From contig NZ_MLCO01000005.1 in NCBI RefSeq assembly GCF_001982615.1, positions 40,187-104,186 on the forward strand: a stretch of 64,000 nucleotides of DNA. Direction: 5' to 3'. The position numbers and the translations under genes were made by a program. Source of the stretch: Teichococcus deserti (GTDB lineage: Bacteria; Pseudomonadota; Alphaproteobacteria; Acetobacterales; Acetobacteraceae). Positions 8,702 to 17,767 of this stretch are shown here, in pieces. Under the pieces are notes generated by a model. The model made no database searches. It saw nothing but the letters and a program-made list of their open reading frames with translations, and was not told the DNA's origin. Each line of letters opens with the position of its first letter. Within the stretch, counting starts at the first letter, position 1.

Positions 8702-9352
8702 ATGGCCGTCAAGCCGGCAGCTCCCGAAGAAGGGGTGGGCGCGGTCGACCGGGCGCTGTCGATCCTGCTGGCCTTCCGCGCCGGCGAGGCGGCGCTGAGC
8801 CTCGCTGAGCTGGCCCGCCGCACAGGCCTCTACAAGAGCACGCTGCTGCGGCTGATGGCGTCCCTCGAGCGGGCGGGGATGCTGCTGCGGGACGGGACGG
8901 CGGCGGAATGGCGGCTGGGCCCGGCGCTGGTTGGCCTCGGCCTGCGCGCCGCCGCGTCAGAGTCGCTGTTGGAGGCAGTGCTGCTGCCCGTGCTGCGCCG
9001 CCTGGCCGAGGACACCGGCGAAAGTGCGAGTTTCTATGTCCGCGACGGTGAAAACCGCCTTTGCCGCTTCCGGATCGAAGGGCGGCATGCGGTGCGCGAC
9101 CACCTGCCGCCGGGCAGCCTGCTGCCATTAGACCGGGGGGCGGCTGGCCATGTGCTGCGCGGCGCCGGGCTGACGGTGACGCTCGGCGAGCGCGACCCGG
9201 AGCTGGCGGCCGTGGCCGCCCCGGTCTTCGCCTCGACCGGCGCGCTGCTGGGGGCGCTGTGCCTGTCCGGGACGGCGACGCGCTTCGCGCGGAAGCGCGA
9301 GGCGCTGTCCGCCATCCTCGCCCGGGCGGTGGCGGAGCTGCGCGGGCTCTAG
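8702..9352 (+). CDS. IclR family transcriptional regulator
   Basis: A 216-residue regulator. Residues about 15-75 form the winged helix-turn-helix (LSLAELARRTGLYKSTLLRLMASLERAG), followed by the IclR ligand-binding domain (SASFYVRDGENRLCRFRIEGRHAVRDHLPPG in two halves, then a final GALCLSG strand). The ATG at 8702 has an AAGG about 10 bases upstream; a TTG at 8696 is less likely. It is divergent from the CoA-transferase/lyase pair, its likely target. Its stop overlaps that of the acyltransferase on the other strand at a shared CTAG. Confidence 0.9.
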   Translation: MAVKPAAPEEGVGAVDRALSILLAFRAGEAALSLAELARRTGLYKSTLLRLMASLERAGMLLRDGTAAEWRLGPALVGLGLRAAASESLLEAVLLPVLRRLAEDTGESASFYVRDGENRLCRFRIEGRHAVRDHLPPGSLLPLDRGAAGHVLRGAGLTVTLGERDPELAAVAAPVFASTGALLGALCLSGTATRFARKREALSAILARAVAELRGL

Positions 9353-10401
9353 CCGCGATCGGCTGCCAGCCGCCAGCCGAGCCGCGCCGTCCAGACCGGC
9401 AGCGCCGGTGCCAGGTGGCGCGCCCAGAGGCTGGCCGCCAGCATCGGCGCCGCGAGCCCGGCCGCAATGCCCAGCACCCCATGCAGCGCCGGGTCGTCGA
9501 GGCCCAGGCCCCGCTGCAGCACCACGCGCAGCCCGCTGGCGGCCAGGATATGCATCAGGAAGATCGGCATGGAGGCGCGGCCGACCGCCTCCGCCCAAGG
9601 GTGCCGCCGGCGGCCCAGCAGCATGGACAGGGCCAGCGTGGCCAGGATGGCGGTGGCGGCCAGCGACAGCCTGGCCGGGCCTGGCCCGGCATCGCCGGCC
9701 TGCAGCAGCAGCTGCACATAGACCTGCAGCAGCGCGGCCACCGCTAGGCCCCAGAGCGTCAGCGGCCAGGCGCGCGCCGCCAGACGCGGCAGGGCCTGCT
9801 CGGCCCAGACGCCGAAGGCGAAGAAGACGAAATAGCCGGCGAGATAGTCGAGGTAGAGATTGTCCGGCAGCCAGGGCGCGGCGAGGTAGAGCGCCAGCCC
9901 CAGCAGCGGCGGCGCCAGCGACCGCCGCGCGGCGGCGTCGCGGTAGAGCAGCAGCGCCAGCAGCATCACCAGCGCCAGGGCATAGAGGAACCAGAACTGC
10001 GCCCGCGGTTGCCACAGCAGCGCCAGCACCTCGGCCCAGCCGGTGCGGTTGTTGGTGGCGCCTGCCAGCATCACCTCGATGCTGCCCTGCAGCAGCGACC
10101 AGACGAGGTAGGGCGGTATCAGCCGCTCCAGCTTGCCGCGGAAGGTGCCGCCGCGGCCATGCCGCGCCAGCGAGCCGGCGAAGAGCAGGCCGGAGACGAA
10201 GAACAGCAGCGGCATGTGGAAGCTGTAGATGACGCTGTCCAGCAGCAGCACCGCGGGGCTTGGCGGGAGGATGCCGGACTGCACCAGCCCGCGCAGCACA
10301 TGGCCGATGACCACCAGCGTGATGCCGATGGCGCGGGCATGGTCGGCCCAGCGGCTTCGGGCCCCCGCATCGCCGGGCGAATGGGGGAGATGTCGCGGCA
10401 T
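9349..10401 (-). CDS. Acyltransferase family 3 integral membrane protein
   Basis: A 350-residue polytopic membrane protein with about ten hydrophobic segments. Signature regions are HARAIGITLVVIGHVLRG near residue 21, with the catalytic-type histidine, and SFHMPLLFFVSGLLFAG near 60. This family O-acylates sugars, peptidoglycan or exopolysaccharide, using acyl groups carried across the membrane. No glycosyltransferase lies nearby, so the acceptor is unknown. Transcribed alone; the upstream gap to the next gene is about 117 bp. Confidence 0.85.
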   Translation of the reverse strand: MPRHLPHSPGDAGARSRWADHARAIGITLVVIGHVLRGLVQSGILPPSPAVLLLDSVIYSFHMPLLFFVSGLLFAGSLARHGRGGTFRGKLERLIPPYLVWSLLQGSIEVMLAGATNNRTGWAEVLALLWQPRAQFWFLYALALVMLLALLLYRDAAARRSLAPPLLGLALYLAAPWLPDNLYLDYLAGYFVFFAFGVWAEQALPRLAARAWPLTLWGLAVAALLQVYVQLLLQAGDAGPGPARLSLAATAILATLALSMLLGRRRHPWAEAVGRASMPIFLMHILAASGLRVVLQRGLGLDDPALHGVLGIAAGLAAPMLAASLWARHLAPALPVWTARLGWRLAADRG

Positions 10402-10518
10402 CGGCCTCTCCTGCGGCGGCGCGCCGGCATAGACTCGGCGCCGGCCCCCTGCAACCCTGGCGTGCAGCTTAGCCTTGAGGCTCGCCTCGACATCAAGCCC
10501 GCGGGCATCAAGGAGACG

Positions 10519-11346
10519 TCAGCGCCGCGCGCGCGACAGCCCGTCGGCCACCAGGCTGCAGCCGGCGACGGCGGCCAGAATCGCCAGGCCCGGCCAGAGG
10601 GCCGCCAGCGGCGCCTCGAACACCGCCTCCTGCGCATTGGCCAGCATGTTGCCCCAGGAGGGGGCGGGGGGCTGGATGCCGAGGCCCAGGAAGCTGAGCA
10701 CGCTTTCCGCCAGGATGGCGCCGGCGACGGCCAAGGCGCCGGCGACGGCCACCGGCGCGCGCAGCCCGGGCAGCACATGGCGCAGCAGCAGCCGTGCCTC
10801 GGAGACACCCAGCGCCCGGGCGGCGCGGACATAGTCGCTGGCCAGGATGGTGATGGCCCCGGCCCGGGCCAGGCGCGCCACGCCGACCCAGCCGAACAGC
10901 ACCAGGATCGTCGTGATGCGGATCATGTCGGTCATCGCTTCGCCGCGCGGCAGGCCGAAGCGGGCCGGGTCGATGGCGGCCAGCAGCACCAGGATCGGCA
11001 GCGCCGGCAGCGCCAGCAGCCCATCGGCCAGCCGCATCAGCAGGGCATCGACCCAGCCGCCGCGCCAGGCCGCCAGCAGGCCGATCGCCGTGCCCAGCAG
11101 GGTCGCCGCCAGCGCCGCCGCCAGCCCGACGCCGAGCGAGACGCGCGCGCCGAAGAACAGCCGCAGCAGCAGGTCGCGGCCGAGCTCGTCGGCGCCGAGC
11201 GGGAAGCCAGCGCCGGGCGGCGCGTAGCGGGCGAAGAGGTCGGGCGCCAGCGGGTCGCGCCCGAGCAGGCCTGCCAGCCAGGGCGCGGCGACGGCGGCCG
11301 ACGCCAGCAGGACAAGCAGGAAAAGCCCGAGGCGCAGCCGGGTCAT
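10519..11346 (-). CDS. ABC transporter permease, DppC/OppC type
   Basis: A 275-residue inner-membrane permease with an N-terminal anchor segment, then GADELGRDLLLRLFFGARVSLGVG, the canonical entry to the DppC core, and an EAA-loop region around YVRAARALGVSEARLLLRHVLPGL. The ATG overlaps the end of the preceding permease gene (ATGA). It forms a minus-strand operon with the DppB-type permease and the solute-binding protein. No ATPase genes follow, so this importer probably shares ATPases encoded elsewhere. Confidence 0.9.
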   Translation of the reverse strand: MTRLRLGLFLLVLLASAAVAAPWLAGLLGRDPLAPDLFARYAPPGAGFPLGADELGRDLLLRLFFGARVSLGVGLAAALAATLLGTAIGLLAAWRGGWVDALLMRLADGLLALPALPILVLLAAIDPARFGLPRGEAMTDMIRITTILVLFGWVGVARLARAGAITILASDYVRAARALGVSEARLLLRHVLPGLRAPVAVAGALAVAGAILAESVLSFLGLGIQPPAPSWGNMLANAQEAVFEAPLAALWPGLAILAAVAGCSLVADGLSRARR

Positions 11347-12287
11347 CGCGTCTCGATCCGCGGGTCGAGCCAGAGCTGCGCCAGGTCCGCCGCCAGCGTC
11401 GCCAGCATGGTCGCCAGCGCCACCAGCAGCAGCGCCAGCAGCGCCAGGTTGTAATCGTTGCCCATCACCGCGTCGTAGAGCAGCTTGCCCATGCCGGGCC
11501 GCGCGAAGAGCGTCTCGGTGACCAGCGCGCCGGAGACCAGCGCCCCGGCATCCAGCGCCAGCAGGGTCAGCAGCGGCACCGCGGCGTTGGGCAGGGCATG
11601 GCGCCAGACCACCCGGGCCTCGCCGGCGCCGCGGGCGCGGATGCTGGTGATGAAGGGCTTCTGCAGTTCCGCGCCGAGGGCGGCGGTGGCGTGGCGGGCA
11701 TAGCCGGCGAGCTGGCCGAAGGCGATGGTGGCCACCGGCAGCACCAGGAAGGGCAGGGAGGACGACCCCGGCTCCGGCAGCCCGCCCGCCGGCAGCCAGC
11801 CGAGCTGGACCGCAAAGAAGATGATGAAAAGAATCCCGAGCCAGAAGCTGGGCACCGCCTGGCCGAGCAGCGCCAGGCCATCGACGAGGGGCGCCAGCCG
11901 TGGCCGCATCGCCGCCAGCGCGCCCAGCGCCACGCCGATCACGGCGGCCAGCGCCACCGCCATGCCCACCAGCACCAGGGTCGACAGCAGCGCCGGCCAG
12001 AGCACCATCCAGACCGGCTGGGCAAAGAGCCGGGAAAACCCAAGCTCGCCACGCAGCAGTCCAAGAACCCAGGCGCCGTAGCGGGCGAGCAGGGGCTGGT
12101 CGAGCCCGTGCAGCGCCCGCAGCCGCTCGACATCGGCCGGCGTCAGCTTCGGGTCCGCCATCATGGCCAGCGACGCCGGGTCGCCCGGCATCAGCCCGAT
12201 GGCGAACCAGGCCGCCAGCGACAACAGGACAAGCGTCAGCGCGATCTGCGGCAGCCGCGCTGCCACGAGCCTCAGCGAACCCGCCAC
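11343..12287 (-). CDS. ABC transporter permease, DppB/OppB type
   Basis: About 314 residues: an N-terminal membrane segment (LVLLSLAAWFAIGLMPGDPA), the LTPADVERLRALHGLDQPLLARYG periplasmic segment typical of DppB, then five further membrane segments and an EAA-like loop (ITSIRARGAGEARVVWRHALPNA). A GTG at 12287 is chosen, overlapping the end of the binding-protein gene by 16 bases; a GTG at 12266 with GAGG upstream is an alternative. The frame continues far upstream but that part is a shadow of the binding-protein gene. Confidence 0.87.
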   Translation of the reverse strand: MAGSLRLVAARLPQIALTLVLLSLAAWFAIGLMPGDPASLAMMADPKLTPADVERLRALHGLDQPLLARYGAWVLGLLRGELGFSRLFAQPVWMVLWPALLSTLVLVGMAVALAAVIGVALGALAAMRPRLAPLVDGLALLGQAVPSFWLGILFIIFFAVQLGWLPAGGLPEPGSSSLPFLVLPVATIAFGQLAGYARHATAALGAELQKPFITSIRARGAGEARVVWRHALPNAAVPLLTLLALDAGALVSGALVTETLFARPGMGKLLYDAVMGNDYNLALLALLLVALATMLATLAADLAQLWLDPRIETR

Positions 12288-13942
12288 TCGGTCACCCAGA
12301 GCGAAGAATAATTCTGGTGGCCGGTGGGGCGGATGCCCTCCAGCCAGCGCGGCCAGACATGCGCGTCCGAGCGGTGCCAGAGCGGCAGCGCCGGCAGGTC
12401 GGTGGCGAGTTTTCTCTGCAATGCGGCCCACATCGGCCGGCGCTTCGCCGGGTCGAGCTCGACGGGAATGGCCTCGATCAGCCGGTCGACCTCGGCGTCG
12501 CGATAGCCGGTGTAGTTCTGGCCGGACCAGTTGCGCTCGGCGCGCGGGATCTCGTCGGAATGGAACAGGCTGCGGGGCACGTTCTCCGGGCTGCTGACCC
12601 AGGCGAACATGGCCAGCGCGTCGAAGCGGCGGCGGCTGACCGTCTCGGCGAAGAAGACCCGCGGCGGCTCGTTGCGGATCCGCGCCTCGACGCCGATCGC
12701 CCGCCACATGCCGGCCAGCACCTGCTGCACCTGCTCGCGCGCGCGGTTGCCGGCGGTGGTCATGAACTCGAAGGACAGCTTCTCCCCCGCGGCATTGCGG
12801 CGGATGCCGTCGGGGCCGGGCTTCCAGCCGGCCTCCTCCAGCAGCGCCGCGGCACGGGCCGGGTCGAAGGCATAGCGCGGCACATCGGCCTCGTAGATGG
12901 GGTCGCGCGGATGCACGCCGCCGGCGGCGACCTCCTGCCGGCCCTGGTACAGCCGCTCGACGATCTGCGCCCGGTCGGCGCCGTAGAGCAGCGCCTGCCG
13001 CACCCGGCGGTCGGCCAGGATCGGGTTGTCCAGCTTCAGGTCGATATGCTCGTAGGTCAGGCCGGGGACGTATTCGACCCGGAAGCGGTCGCCGGTGCGG
13101 CGCTGCAGCGCCACCGCCTGCTCCAGCGGCAGGCCGAGCTCGCCGGCCACCATGTCCAGCTGCCCGGCCAGCAGCTGCGCCTCCAGCGCGGCGCTGTTCT
13201 CCACCGTGCGGATGGCGATGCGCTCGAAGGCCGGGGCAGGGCCGGTCCAGTGCGCGTTGCGCTCCAGCGTCACCCCGGCGCCGGGCTGCACCGCGGTCAC
13301 CCGGTAGGGACCGTTCCACAAGCCGGGATTGGTGGTCTCGGTGTCATAGGCGGTGCGGCTGCGATAGGTCTTCGGGTCCGACTGCCAGCGCGGCCGCTCG
13401 ATCCGCGACGGCAGCGGCTGGAAGTCGCCCATGGCGGCGAAGTCGTAGGTCACCTTGTCCAGCCGCAGCGTCACCGTGCGGGCATCGACCACGATCAGCT
13501 CGTAGGCCGAGCGGTAGAATTCCGCGCCGCCGAAGCCGGTCTCGAAGCTGCGGCCGGCCTCCCAGGCGAAGCGCAGGTCGTCCGCCGAGACCGGGGTGCC
13601 GTCGGCCCAGCGCTCGCCCTCGCGGATGCGGTAGGTCAGGCGGATGCCATCCTTGCCATCCGGGGTGCGCTCCAGCACCGCGTCGCCATTCTCCAGCGTC
13701 GGCAACCGCTCGCAGGCCAGGCAGGTCAGCTTCCAGTCGGCGTCATAGGCGGTCAGCGGCCGGCGCGCGAAGCCCAGGATATAGGACTTGGCCGCCATGG
13801 CCTCGATATTGGGGTGGAAGGTCGAGGGGTATTGCGCCAGCCCGATGGTCAGCCGGTCGCGCGGCGCCTGGGCGGCGGCGGGAAGCGTCAGGCCCAGCGG
13901 CACCAGGCTGGCCAGGATTGCGCGACGCCAGGCATGACCCAT
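12272..13942 (-). CDS. ABC transporter substrate-binding protein, family 5 (peptide/opine type)
   Basis: A 556-residue periplasmic binding protein. Residues 1-24 form a signal peptide (RRAILASLVPLGLTLPAAAQA, cleavage near AQA). The mature part has the family-5 pattern, including YRIREGERWADGTPVSADDLRFAW and ALLEEAGWKPGPDGIRR. It is first in an operon with two permeases and lacks ATPase partners. Ligand unknown; the family binds peptides, opines, nickel chelates and glycosides. Confidence 0.9.
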   Translation of the reverse strand: MGHAWRRAILASLVPLGLTLPAAAQAPRDRLTIGLAQYPSTFHPNIEAMAAKSYILGFARRPLTAYDADWKLTCLACERLPTLENGDAVLERTPDGKDGIRLTYRIREGERWADGTPVSADDLRFAWEAGRSFETGFGGAEFYRSAYELIVVDARTVTLRLDKVTYDFAAMGDFQPLPSRIERPRWQSDPKTYRSRTAYDTETTNPGLWNGPYRVTAVQPGAGVTLERNAHWTGPAPAFERIAIRTVENSAALEAQLLAGQLDMVAGELGLPLEQAVALQRRTGDRFRVEYVPGLTYEHIDLKLDNPILADRRVRQALLYGADRAQIVERLYQGRQEVAAGGVHPRDPIYEADVPRYAFDPARAAALLEEAGWKPGPDGIRRNAAGEKLSFEFMTTAGNRAREQVQQVLAGMWRAIGVEARIRNEPPRVFFAETVSRRRFDALAMFAWVSSPENVPRSLFHSDEIPRAERNWSGQNYTGYRDAEVDRLIEAIPVELDPAKRRPMWAALQRKLATDLPALPLWHRSDAHVWPRWLEGIRPTGHQNYSSLWVTEWRVR

Positions 13943-14028
13943 CCAGCAAACCTCCTGCTTGCGGCAACCGCAGGCCGCGCTGCCAGCTTACCCGGATAGC
14001 GTCAGCGCCGGAGGAACGCCAAGCCCGA

Positions 14029-14439
14029 ATGACCGCATCGCAACACAGGCGCTGGCTGCGCGCCGCCGTGGCGCTCGCCGGGCTGGTGCCCGTCAGCGCC
14101 GGCCTCGCCGGGCTGGTGCTCGGCACCGCCATGCTGCCGGAGAACGCCGCGCCCCAGCCGGTCAACCTCGACAGCCACTACCGCTACCTGTCCGGCCTGC
14201 TGCTGGGGATCGGCCTGGCCTTCTGGTGGAGCCTGCCGCGCATCGACCAGCACGGCGCCCGCTTCCGCCTGCTGGGCTTCATCGTCTTCCTCGGCGGCAT
14301 CGCCCGGCTGTTCGGCCTGGTGATCGACGGCAATCCGGGGGCGGGGATGCTCTTCGGATTGTTCATGGAACTGCTGGTCACGCCCTTGCTCTGCCTTTGG
14401 CAGGGGAAGGTCAGCCAGATCAGCCAGGAAGAGATTTGA
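14029..14439 (+). CDS. DUF4345-type small membrane protein
   Basis: A 136-residue protein with four hydrophobic segments. It has the layout of DUF4345 proteins: an N-terminal helix, an LDSHYRYLSGLLLGIGLAFW segment, a third helix containing FLGGIARLFGLV and a C-terminal helix. Function of the family is unknown. The ATG at 14029 follows a GGAGGA; the longer open frame upstream lacks a ribosome-binding site. It is divergent from the importer operon and ends in the second repeat copy. Confidence 0.75.
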   Translation: MTASQHRRWLRAAVALAGLVPVSAGLAGLVLGTAMLPENAAPQPVNLDSHYRYLSGLLLGIGLAFWWSLPRIDQHGARFRLLGFIVFLGGIARLFGLVIDGNPGAGMLFGLFMELLVTPLLCLWQGKVSQISQEEI

Positions 14440-14457
14440 AGAACAGGAAGGGAAAGG

Positions 14458-14698
14458 CGAGGGGAATGAATTCCCCTCGACCCCTTCTTTTTTCTTTCGG
14501 ACTGCCGTGTCCACGTGGAGACGGTAGATGAAACGGCCCAGCCGAAGCACGACCTGCAAGGCGGTGCCGATGCGTTCACTTTCGTCCCGCCGTGATGCCC
14601 TGGCGGGGTGCCGGCGAGGTGCTGGTCTTTAAGCGGCCGGTGAGCAGAAAGAAGTTGGGCGCAAACCTGTAGGTTTGCGGGGGGAAATTCATTCCCCC
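14458..14698. repeat. Triple-hairpin intergenic repeat, copy 2 (diverged)
   Basis: This copy lies between the convergent DUF4345 and pyrE genes. The left palindrome at 14458-14479 has arms CGAGGGGAAT/ATTCCCCTCG followed by T6 at 14488-14493. The right mirrored arm is imperfect (GGGGGAAATTCATTCCCCC, about 14680-14698) and lacks the A6 run of other copies. Just before it sits a separate perfect 9-bp hairpin at 14660-14679 (CGCAAACCT/AGGTTTGCG). The interior is diverged from copies 1 and 4 but keeps short matching blocks such as CGTCCCGCCGTGATGCC. Confidence 0.75.
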
Positions 14699-14718
14699 AG
14701 CCTGCCCCTGTCCTCGCC

Positions 14719-15432
14719 TCAGCCGGCGGCCGTGATCTCTTCGACGCTGCCGATGCCGCCATGCTCCTTCGACCAGCCGGTCGGGTTCTCCAGGAACTTG
14801 CGCACTTCCTTCAGCGCGCCCTCCGAGAAGTAGGGCCGCTCGCGGCAGACCTCGAGCACGTCCCACCAGGTGCAGAGGTGCAGCAGGTTCAGGTTGATCT
14901 CCTTCAGGCGTTCCTGGCCGCCCGGGAAGACGCCGTAGAAGAACACCACGAAGGTGTGGTCGCAGATCGCGCCGGCGTCGCGCAGCGCCTGGGCGAAGCG
15001 GATCTTCGAGGCGCCGTCGGTGGTCAGGTCCTCGACCAGCAGGGTGCGCTTGCCCTCCGGCACGTCGCCTTCGATCTGGGCGTTGCGGCCGAAGCCCTTG
15101 GGCTTCTTCCGGACATAGGACATCGGCGCCATCATGCGGTCGGCGATCCAGGCCGCGTAGGGGATGCCGGCCGTCTCGCCGCCGGTCACCGCCTCGATGG
15201 TCTCGTAGCCGATGTGGCGGCCGATCTTCTCCACCGCCAGGTCGCAGATGCGGTTGCGGGCGCGCGGGAAGGAGATGATCTTGCGGCAGTCGATATAGAC
15301 CGGGCTCTTCCAGCCCGAGGTGAAGGTATAGGGCTCCTCGGGCCGGAAGTTGACGGCCTTGATCTCCAGCAGGATGCGGGCGGTGGTGAGCGCGGCGTCG
15401 CGGTCCCAGTCGGAGGCGTGGGTCGAGGGCAT
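14719..15432 (-). CDS. pyrE: Orotate phosphoribosyltransferase
   Basis: A 237-residue PyrE that joins orotate and PRPP to give OMP in pyrimidine synthesis. The PRPP-binding motif [12 protein letters not shown] is intact, as are the [15 protein letters not shown] and [13 protein letters not shown] segments. It is longer at the C-terminus than the E. coli enzyme, with a [22 protein letters not shown] tail in two parts. A strong AAGGAGA lies upstream of the ATG. It is divergent from the ELM1-family gene and ends at repeat copy 2. Confidence 0.95.
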   Translation of the reverse strand: MPSTHASDWDRDAALTTARILLEIKAVNFRPEEPYTFTSGWKSPVYIDCRKIISFPRARNRICDLAVEKIGRHIGYETIEAVTGGETAGIPYAAWIADRMMAPMSYVRKKPKGFGRNAQIEGDVPEGKRTLLVEDLTTDGASKIRFAQALRDAGAICDHTFVVFFYGVFPGGQERLKEINLNLLHLCTWWDVLEVCRERPYFSEGALKEVRKFLENPTGWSKEHGGIGSVEEITAAG

Positions 15433-15485
15433 GGCAGGGGGTCTCCTTTGGTCGGGGTTGGTAACGCCGGGCGCGCGGCGCGTCC

Positions 15486-16433
15486 ATGACGGAAGCGATT
15501 TCGGATGCCGAGTCGCGCCTCTGGGTTCTGGCTGACCCGCGGGCCGGGACCGCGGCCCAGGCGCTGGGCATCGCCGAGCGGCTCGACCGGCCGTTCCGCA
15601 CGATTCCGCTTGAATGGGGGCGGCTGGCGGGGCTGCCCTGGCCCTGGCCGACGCGGGCCGGGCTGACCGCCGCCGCGCAGGCGCGGCTGGCGGCGCCCTG
15701 GCCGGAGCTCGTCATCTCGGCCGGGCGGCGCTCGGTGCCGGTGGCGCGCTGGCTGGGGCGGCGCGGCGCCCGGCTGGTGCATTGCATGCGCCCGGGGACA
15801 GGGGCGGCCGATTTCTCCCTCCTGGTGCTCGGGCGGCATGACGCGCCGAAGCCGGCCGGCAACGTCTTTCCCATCCTGGGCGCCTGCCACCGGGTGTCGC
15901 CGGCGGCGCTGGCGCGGGCGCGGGCCGAATGGCCGGCCCTCGGCGCGCTGCCCGGGCCGCGCGTCGCGCTGCTGCTGGGCGGCGCGGTGCGCGGGCAGGG
16001 GCTGGATCCGGCGCTGGCCGCGACGCTGGCGGCGCAGGCGGCGGGGTTCGGCGGCAGCGTCATGGCCACCACCTCCCGCCGCAGCGGCGCCGGCGCCACG
16101 GCCGCGGTGGCGGCCGCGCTGCAGGGGGTGCCGCAGCGGCTGCACGGCTGGGGGGCTGACGGGCCGAACCCCTATATGGGCTTCCTGGCCTGGGCGGATG
16201 CCATCGTGGTGACCGGCGATTCGGTCTCGATGCTGAGCGAGGCCCTGGCCACCCGCGCCGCCCTGTTCATCGCCAAGACCACCGACGCCCCGCGCCACCG
16301 CCGGCTGTGGCAGAGCCTGTTCGACAGTGGCCAGGCGCGGCCCTTCGGCGCGGCGGCGGCGCTGTTCGACCGCGCGCCCCTGGACGAGGCGGCGCGGGTC
16401 GCGGCCGAGATCCGCGCGCGCGGCTGGGCCTGA
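15486..16433 (+). CDS. ELM1-family protein (DUF1022)
   Basis: A 315-residue protein of the family named after plant mitochondrial fission factor ELM1, common in alphaproteobacteria. It looks like a two-lobed GT-B-type fold: N-terminal [20 protein letters not shown], central [13 protein letters not shown] and C-terminal [22 protein letters not shown], which resembles nucleotide-sugar-binding segments. Bacterial function is not established. It stands alone between pyrE and the tartrate dehydrogenase gene. Confidence 0.8.
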   Translation: MTEAISDAESRLWVLADPRAGTAAQALGIAERLDRPFRTIPLEWGRLAGLPWPWPTRAGLTAAAQARLAAPWPELVISAGRRSVPVARWLGRRGARLVHCMRPGTGAADFSLLVLGRHDAPKPAGNVFPILGACHRVSPAALARARAEWPALGALPGPRVALLLGGAVRGQGLDPALAATLAAQAAGFGGSVMATTSRRSGAGATAAVAAALQGVPQRLHGWGADGPNPYMGFLAWADAIVVTGDSVSMLSEALATRAALFIAKTTDAPRHRRLWQSLFDSGQARPFGAAAALFDRAPLDEAARVAAEIRARGWA

Positions 16434-16537
16434 GCGCGACAGCATAAACTGCTGCCGGCGGCGGGCGGGGGGACCTTGCCCTGCCGCCTGCACCCGGTCA
16501 CCTTCGCGGCCCTGATCAGGATCGGAGGGAAGCCCGC

Positions 16538-17611
16538 ATGTCGCGCAAGTACCGTATCGCCGTCGTCCCCGGGGATGGCATCGGCAAGGAGACCGTGCCG
16601 GAGGGGCTGCGCGTGCTGGACGCCGCTGCCCGCCGCTTCGGCTTTGAGATCAGCCTGAGCCATTACGACTGGTCCTGCGAGACCTATGCCCAGACCGGCC
16701 GCATGATGCCGGAGGACGGCATCGAGCAGCTGCGCGACAGCGACAGCATCTTCCTCGGCGCCGTGGGCTGGCCCGGCGTGCCCGATCACGTCTCGCTCTG
16801 GGGCCTGCTGATCCCGATCCGCCGCGAGTTCGACCAGTATATCAGCCTGCGCCCCTGCAAGCTGATGCCGGGCGCCAAGACGCCGCTGGCGAATCGCACC
16901 CCGGCCGAGATCGACTTCTACGTCGTCCGCGAGAACACCGAGGGCGAGTACTCGTCGTCGGGCGGAAAGATGTTCGCCGGCACCGACCGGGAATTCGTGT
17001 CGCAGGATGCCGTCTTCACCCGCAAGGGCGTCGACCGCGTGCTGAAATATGCCTTCGAGCTGGCCCAGACCCGGCCGCGCAAGAAGGTGACCAGCGCCAC
17101 CAAGTCGAACGGCATCATCCACACCATGCCCTACTGGGACGAGCGCTTCGCCGAGATGGCGAAGAACTACCCGGGCATCGCCACCGACCAGTTCCACATC
17201 GACATCCTCTGCGCGCATTTCGTGCAGCATCCCGACTGGTTCGACGTGGTCGTCGGCTCCAACCTGTTCGGCGACATCCTGTCGGATCTGGGCCCGGCGG
17301 TGGCGGGCTCGATCGGCATTGCGCCGTCCGCCAACATCAACCCCGAGAAGGCGCATCCCTCGATGTTCGAGCCGGTGCACGGCTCGGCCCCTGACATCGC
17401 CGGCAAGCACATCTGCAACCCGATCGGCCAGATCTGGTCCGGCGCCATGATGCTGGAGCATCTGGGCGAGAAGGAGGCCGCCGACGCCATCACCCGCAGC
17501 ATCGAGAAGCTGCTGGCCGAGGGCGGCCCGCGCACCCGCGACATGGGCGGCCAGGCGGCCACCTCCGACGTGGGCAAGGCGCTGGCCGAGGCGATCGCCC
17601 AGGGGGGCTGA
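16538..17611 (+). CDS. ttuC: Tartrate dehydrogenase (isocitrate/isopropylmalate dehydrogenase family)
   Basis: A 357-residue decarboxylating dehydrogenase with N-terminal VVPGDGIGKETVPEG, the substrate-binding VVRENTEGEYSSSGG loop, ATKSNGIIH, and the metal-binding NLFGDILSDLGPAVAGSIG segment. The sequence pattern, especially WGLLIPIRREFDQYISLRPCKLMPG, fits tartrate dehydrogenase/decarboxylase (TtuC, also acting on D-malate) better than LeuB or Icd. A GGAGG precedes the ATG. D-malate dehydrogenase is the main alternative call. Confidence 0.85.
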   Translation: MSRKYRIAVVPGDGIGKETVPEGLRVLDAAARRFGFEISLSHYDWSCETYAQTGRMMPEDGIEQLRDSDSIFLGAVGWPGVPDHVSLWGLLIPIRREFDQYISLRPCKLMPGAKTPLANRTPAEIDFYVVRENTEGEYSSSGGKMFAGTDREFVSQDAVFTRKGVDRVLKYAFELAQTRPRKKVTSATKSNGIIHTMPYWDERFAEMAKNYPGIATDQFHIDILCAHFVQHPDWFDVVVGSNLFGDILSDLGPAVAGSIGIAPSANINPEKAHPSMFEPVHGSAPDIAGKHICNPIGQIWSGAMMLEHLGEKEAADAITRSIEKLLAEGGPRTRDMGGQAATSDVGKALAEAIAQGG

Positions 17612-17681
17612 GTAGGGGGCTGAGTGGAGGCCTGAGTCGCCGTTGCGCGGCAAGGGCTTGCGGGGGAGGTGGAGACCAAAC

Positions 17682-17710
17682 TTGAACCCTCTCCCGGATG
17701 GGCCTATAAA
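17682..17710 (+). promoter_or_regulatory. Sigma-70 promoter of the 79-residue protein gene
   Basis: TTGAAC at 17682-17687 and TATAAA at 17705-17710 are separated by 17 bp, the optimal spacing. This is the cleanest promoter seen in the window. Transcription would start near 17717, just before the Fur-box-like site. Confidence 0.75.
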
Positions 17711-17721
17711 ACGGCGGGATG

Positions 17722-17753
17722 AGTTGCGAGTTATTCTCAATTGGCTCGCAACT
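17722..17753. promoter_or_regulatory. Fur-box-like operator within an inverted repeat
   Basis: TGCGAGTTATTCTCA at 17725-17739 matches 12 of the 14 fixed positions of the classical 7-1-7 Fur motif TGAGAATnATTCTCA. It is embedded in a perfect 9-bp inverted repeat, AGTTGCGAG (17722-17730) and CTCGCAACT (17745-17753). The site begins a few bases after the predicted transcription start, where a repressor would block RNA polymerase. Fur or another iron regulator is inferred, not shown. Confidence 0.55.
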
Positions 17754-17767
17754 GCAGGAGAATGCGG

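Noticed and set aside
11343..13319. A 658-residue version of the DppB-type permease
   Set aside because: The N-terminal half is a shadow of the binding-protein gene; membrane-protein character begins only at the GTG near 12287.
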